A DNA stretch of 6,338 nt from an uncultured Collinsella sp. (GTDB lineage: Bacteria > Actinomycetota > Coriobacteriia > Coriobacteriales > Coriobacteriaceae): contig CAAECF010000051.1 of the NCBI GenBank assembly GCA_900754275.1, positions 1 through 6,338 on the forward strand, in the 5' to 3' direction. Below are positions 5,714 to 6,338 of the stretch, one piece after another. Under the pieces are notes generated by a model. The model saw nothing but the letters and a program-made list of their open reading frames with translations, did no database searches and was not told where the DNA came from. Positions within the stretch are counted from its first letter, which is position 1, and every line of letters begins with the position of its first letter. The position numbers and the translations under genes are program-made.

Positions 5714-6337
5714 CTAGTCGTTGAGTCCGTAGAACTCTTGAGAGGGGACGCGGTCGGTAAGGATCTCGAGCGCCCTATCCAAAGTAACACCGTTGTAGAG
5801 CGTTTGCTCCACGGCAAAGGTGAGCGGAATGTCTACGCCCAGTGAACGGGCGAGCTCGCTCACGCTGCGGGCGGCAACGGCGCCCTCCACGACCATATGC
5901 GTGCGCGTCTGGTACTCGTCGAGCGAAACGCCGTGGGCAAACTCGTAGCCAAAGGTGCGGTTGCGCGAATGCTCGGAGGTGCAGGTGGCAATGAGGTCAC
6001 CCATGCCGGCAAGCCCCATGCAGGTCATGGCCTGGCCGCCGCGGGCGTGCGCCAGGCGGCTGATCTCTGCCAAGCCGCGCGTCATGATGAGGGCAAGCGT
6101 GTTGTCGCCCGCGCCCGAGCCGGCGGAGATGCCGCATACGATGGCGATAACGTTCTTCATGGCGCCGCATACCTCGACGCCGGTCATATCCTGCGACAGG
6201 TAGATGCGGAAGGCCGTGGACAGCAGCAGCTCCTTAAAGGTCTCCCCTACCTGCGTATCTTCGCTGGCGATGACGGCGGCAGAGAGCCCGCCGCGGCAAA
6301 TCTCTTCGGCATGGTTGGGGCCCGAGAGGGCCGCCAC
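5714..6337 (-). CDS. gpsA: Glycerol-3-phosphate dehydrogenase [NAD(P)+], C-terminal part (5'-partial)
   Basis: The frame is open to the right edge, so the start and the N-terminal Rossmann NAD(P)-binding half (roughly 130 residues) are off the window. GpsA reduces dihydroxyacetone phosphate to sn-glycerol 3-phosphate, the backbone for membrane phospholipids. The 207 visible residues begin in the inter-domain signature LSGPNHAEEI (4-13 of the fragment). They continue with GAMKNVIAI, holding the catalytic Lys61, then GDNTLALIMTRGLAEI (77-92) and GLAGMGDLIATCTSEHSRNR (108-127), with the substrate- and cofactor-contacting Asn/Arg, and EGAVAARSV (151-159). The C-terminus ends at a TAG (5716-5714). 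The first codon inside the window reads GTG but is internal. This is the most upstream gene visible in the leftward unit, so the operon promoter is not in the window. Confidence 0.95.
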   Translation of the reverse strand: MAALSGPNHAEEICRGGLSAAVIASEDTQVGETFKELLLSTAFRIYLSQDMTGVEVCGAMKNVIAIVCGISAGSGAGDNTLALIMTRGLAEISRLAHARGGQAMTCMGLAGMGDLIATCTSEHSRNRTFGYEFAHGVSLDEYQTRTHMVVEGAVAARSVSELARSLGVDIPLTFAVEQTLYNGVTLDRALEILTDRVPSQEFYGLND

Positions 6338-6338
6338 A

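Noticed and set aside
4679..5845. 388-residue + strand frame, and similar long frames at 1165-2100 and 2350-3018
   Set aside because: They are antisense to desulfurase/rpe/gpsA, coaBC and the zinc-ribbon gene. Their openness follows from the codon bias of the real genes, and they match no family.

Overview
The window comes from a high-GC bacterium. The best guess is a Coriobacteriia member of the Collinsella type. This is inferred from strong G/C third-position codon use, a tRNA gene that encodes its own CCA end, and the Actinobacteria-like pairing of a Nif3 (DUF34) protein with a C4-type zinc-ribbon protein. No 16S or other marker is present, so the assignment is tentative.

Left part (1-478, + strand): the C-terminal ATPase half of a sensor histidine kinase enters from the left edge and ends at 334. 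About 110 bases of still G+C-rich sequence follow, then a strong Rho-independent terminator (443-478).

Middle (479-901): an A+T-richer intergenic zone with no gene I can defend. It lies between two terminators that point at each other. It is unusually rich in dyads and repeated words: a 21-bp imperfect palindrome (641-661), a cluster of TACAG/CTGTA words (677-755), and a triple inverted set of TTGCTTAA half-sites (870-899). These look like protein-binding or RNA-structure elements, but none has an obvious target gene.

Right part (902-6338, - strand): one compact transcription unit read right to left. Its order is gpsA (N-terminus off the window), rpe, a NifS/IscS-type cysteine desulfurase, a Nif3-family protein, a zinc-ribbon coiled-coil protein, coaBC, tRNA-Pro(GGG), and a Rho-independent terminator (902-932). 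Gaps between the protein genes run from 18 bp down to 4-bp ATGA overlaps and a directly abutting TAA-ATG, so translational coupling is likely. The products are housekeeping enzymes: phospholipid glycerol backbone (GpsA), pentose-phosphate interconversion (Rpe), sulfur mobilisation from cysteine (desulfurase), coenzyme A synthesis using cysteine (CoaBC), and two conserved proteins of unsettled function.

No mobile element, CRISPR array or defence system is visible. I see no convincing new multi-gene system. The items most worth a second look are the operator-like elements in 479-901, the degenerate zinc knuckle in the zinc-ribbon protein, and the tightly coupled desulfurase-Nif3-zinc ribbon-CoaBC block that ends in a tRNA.
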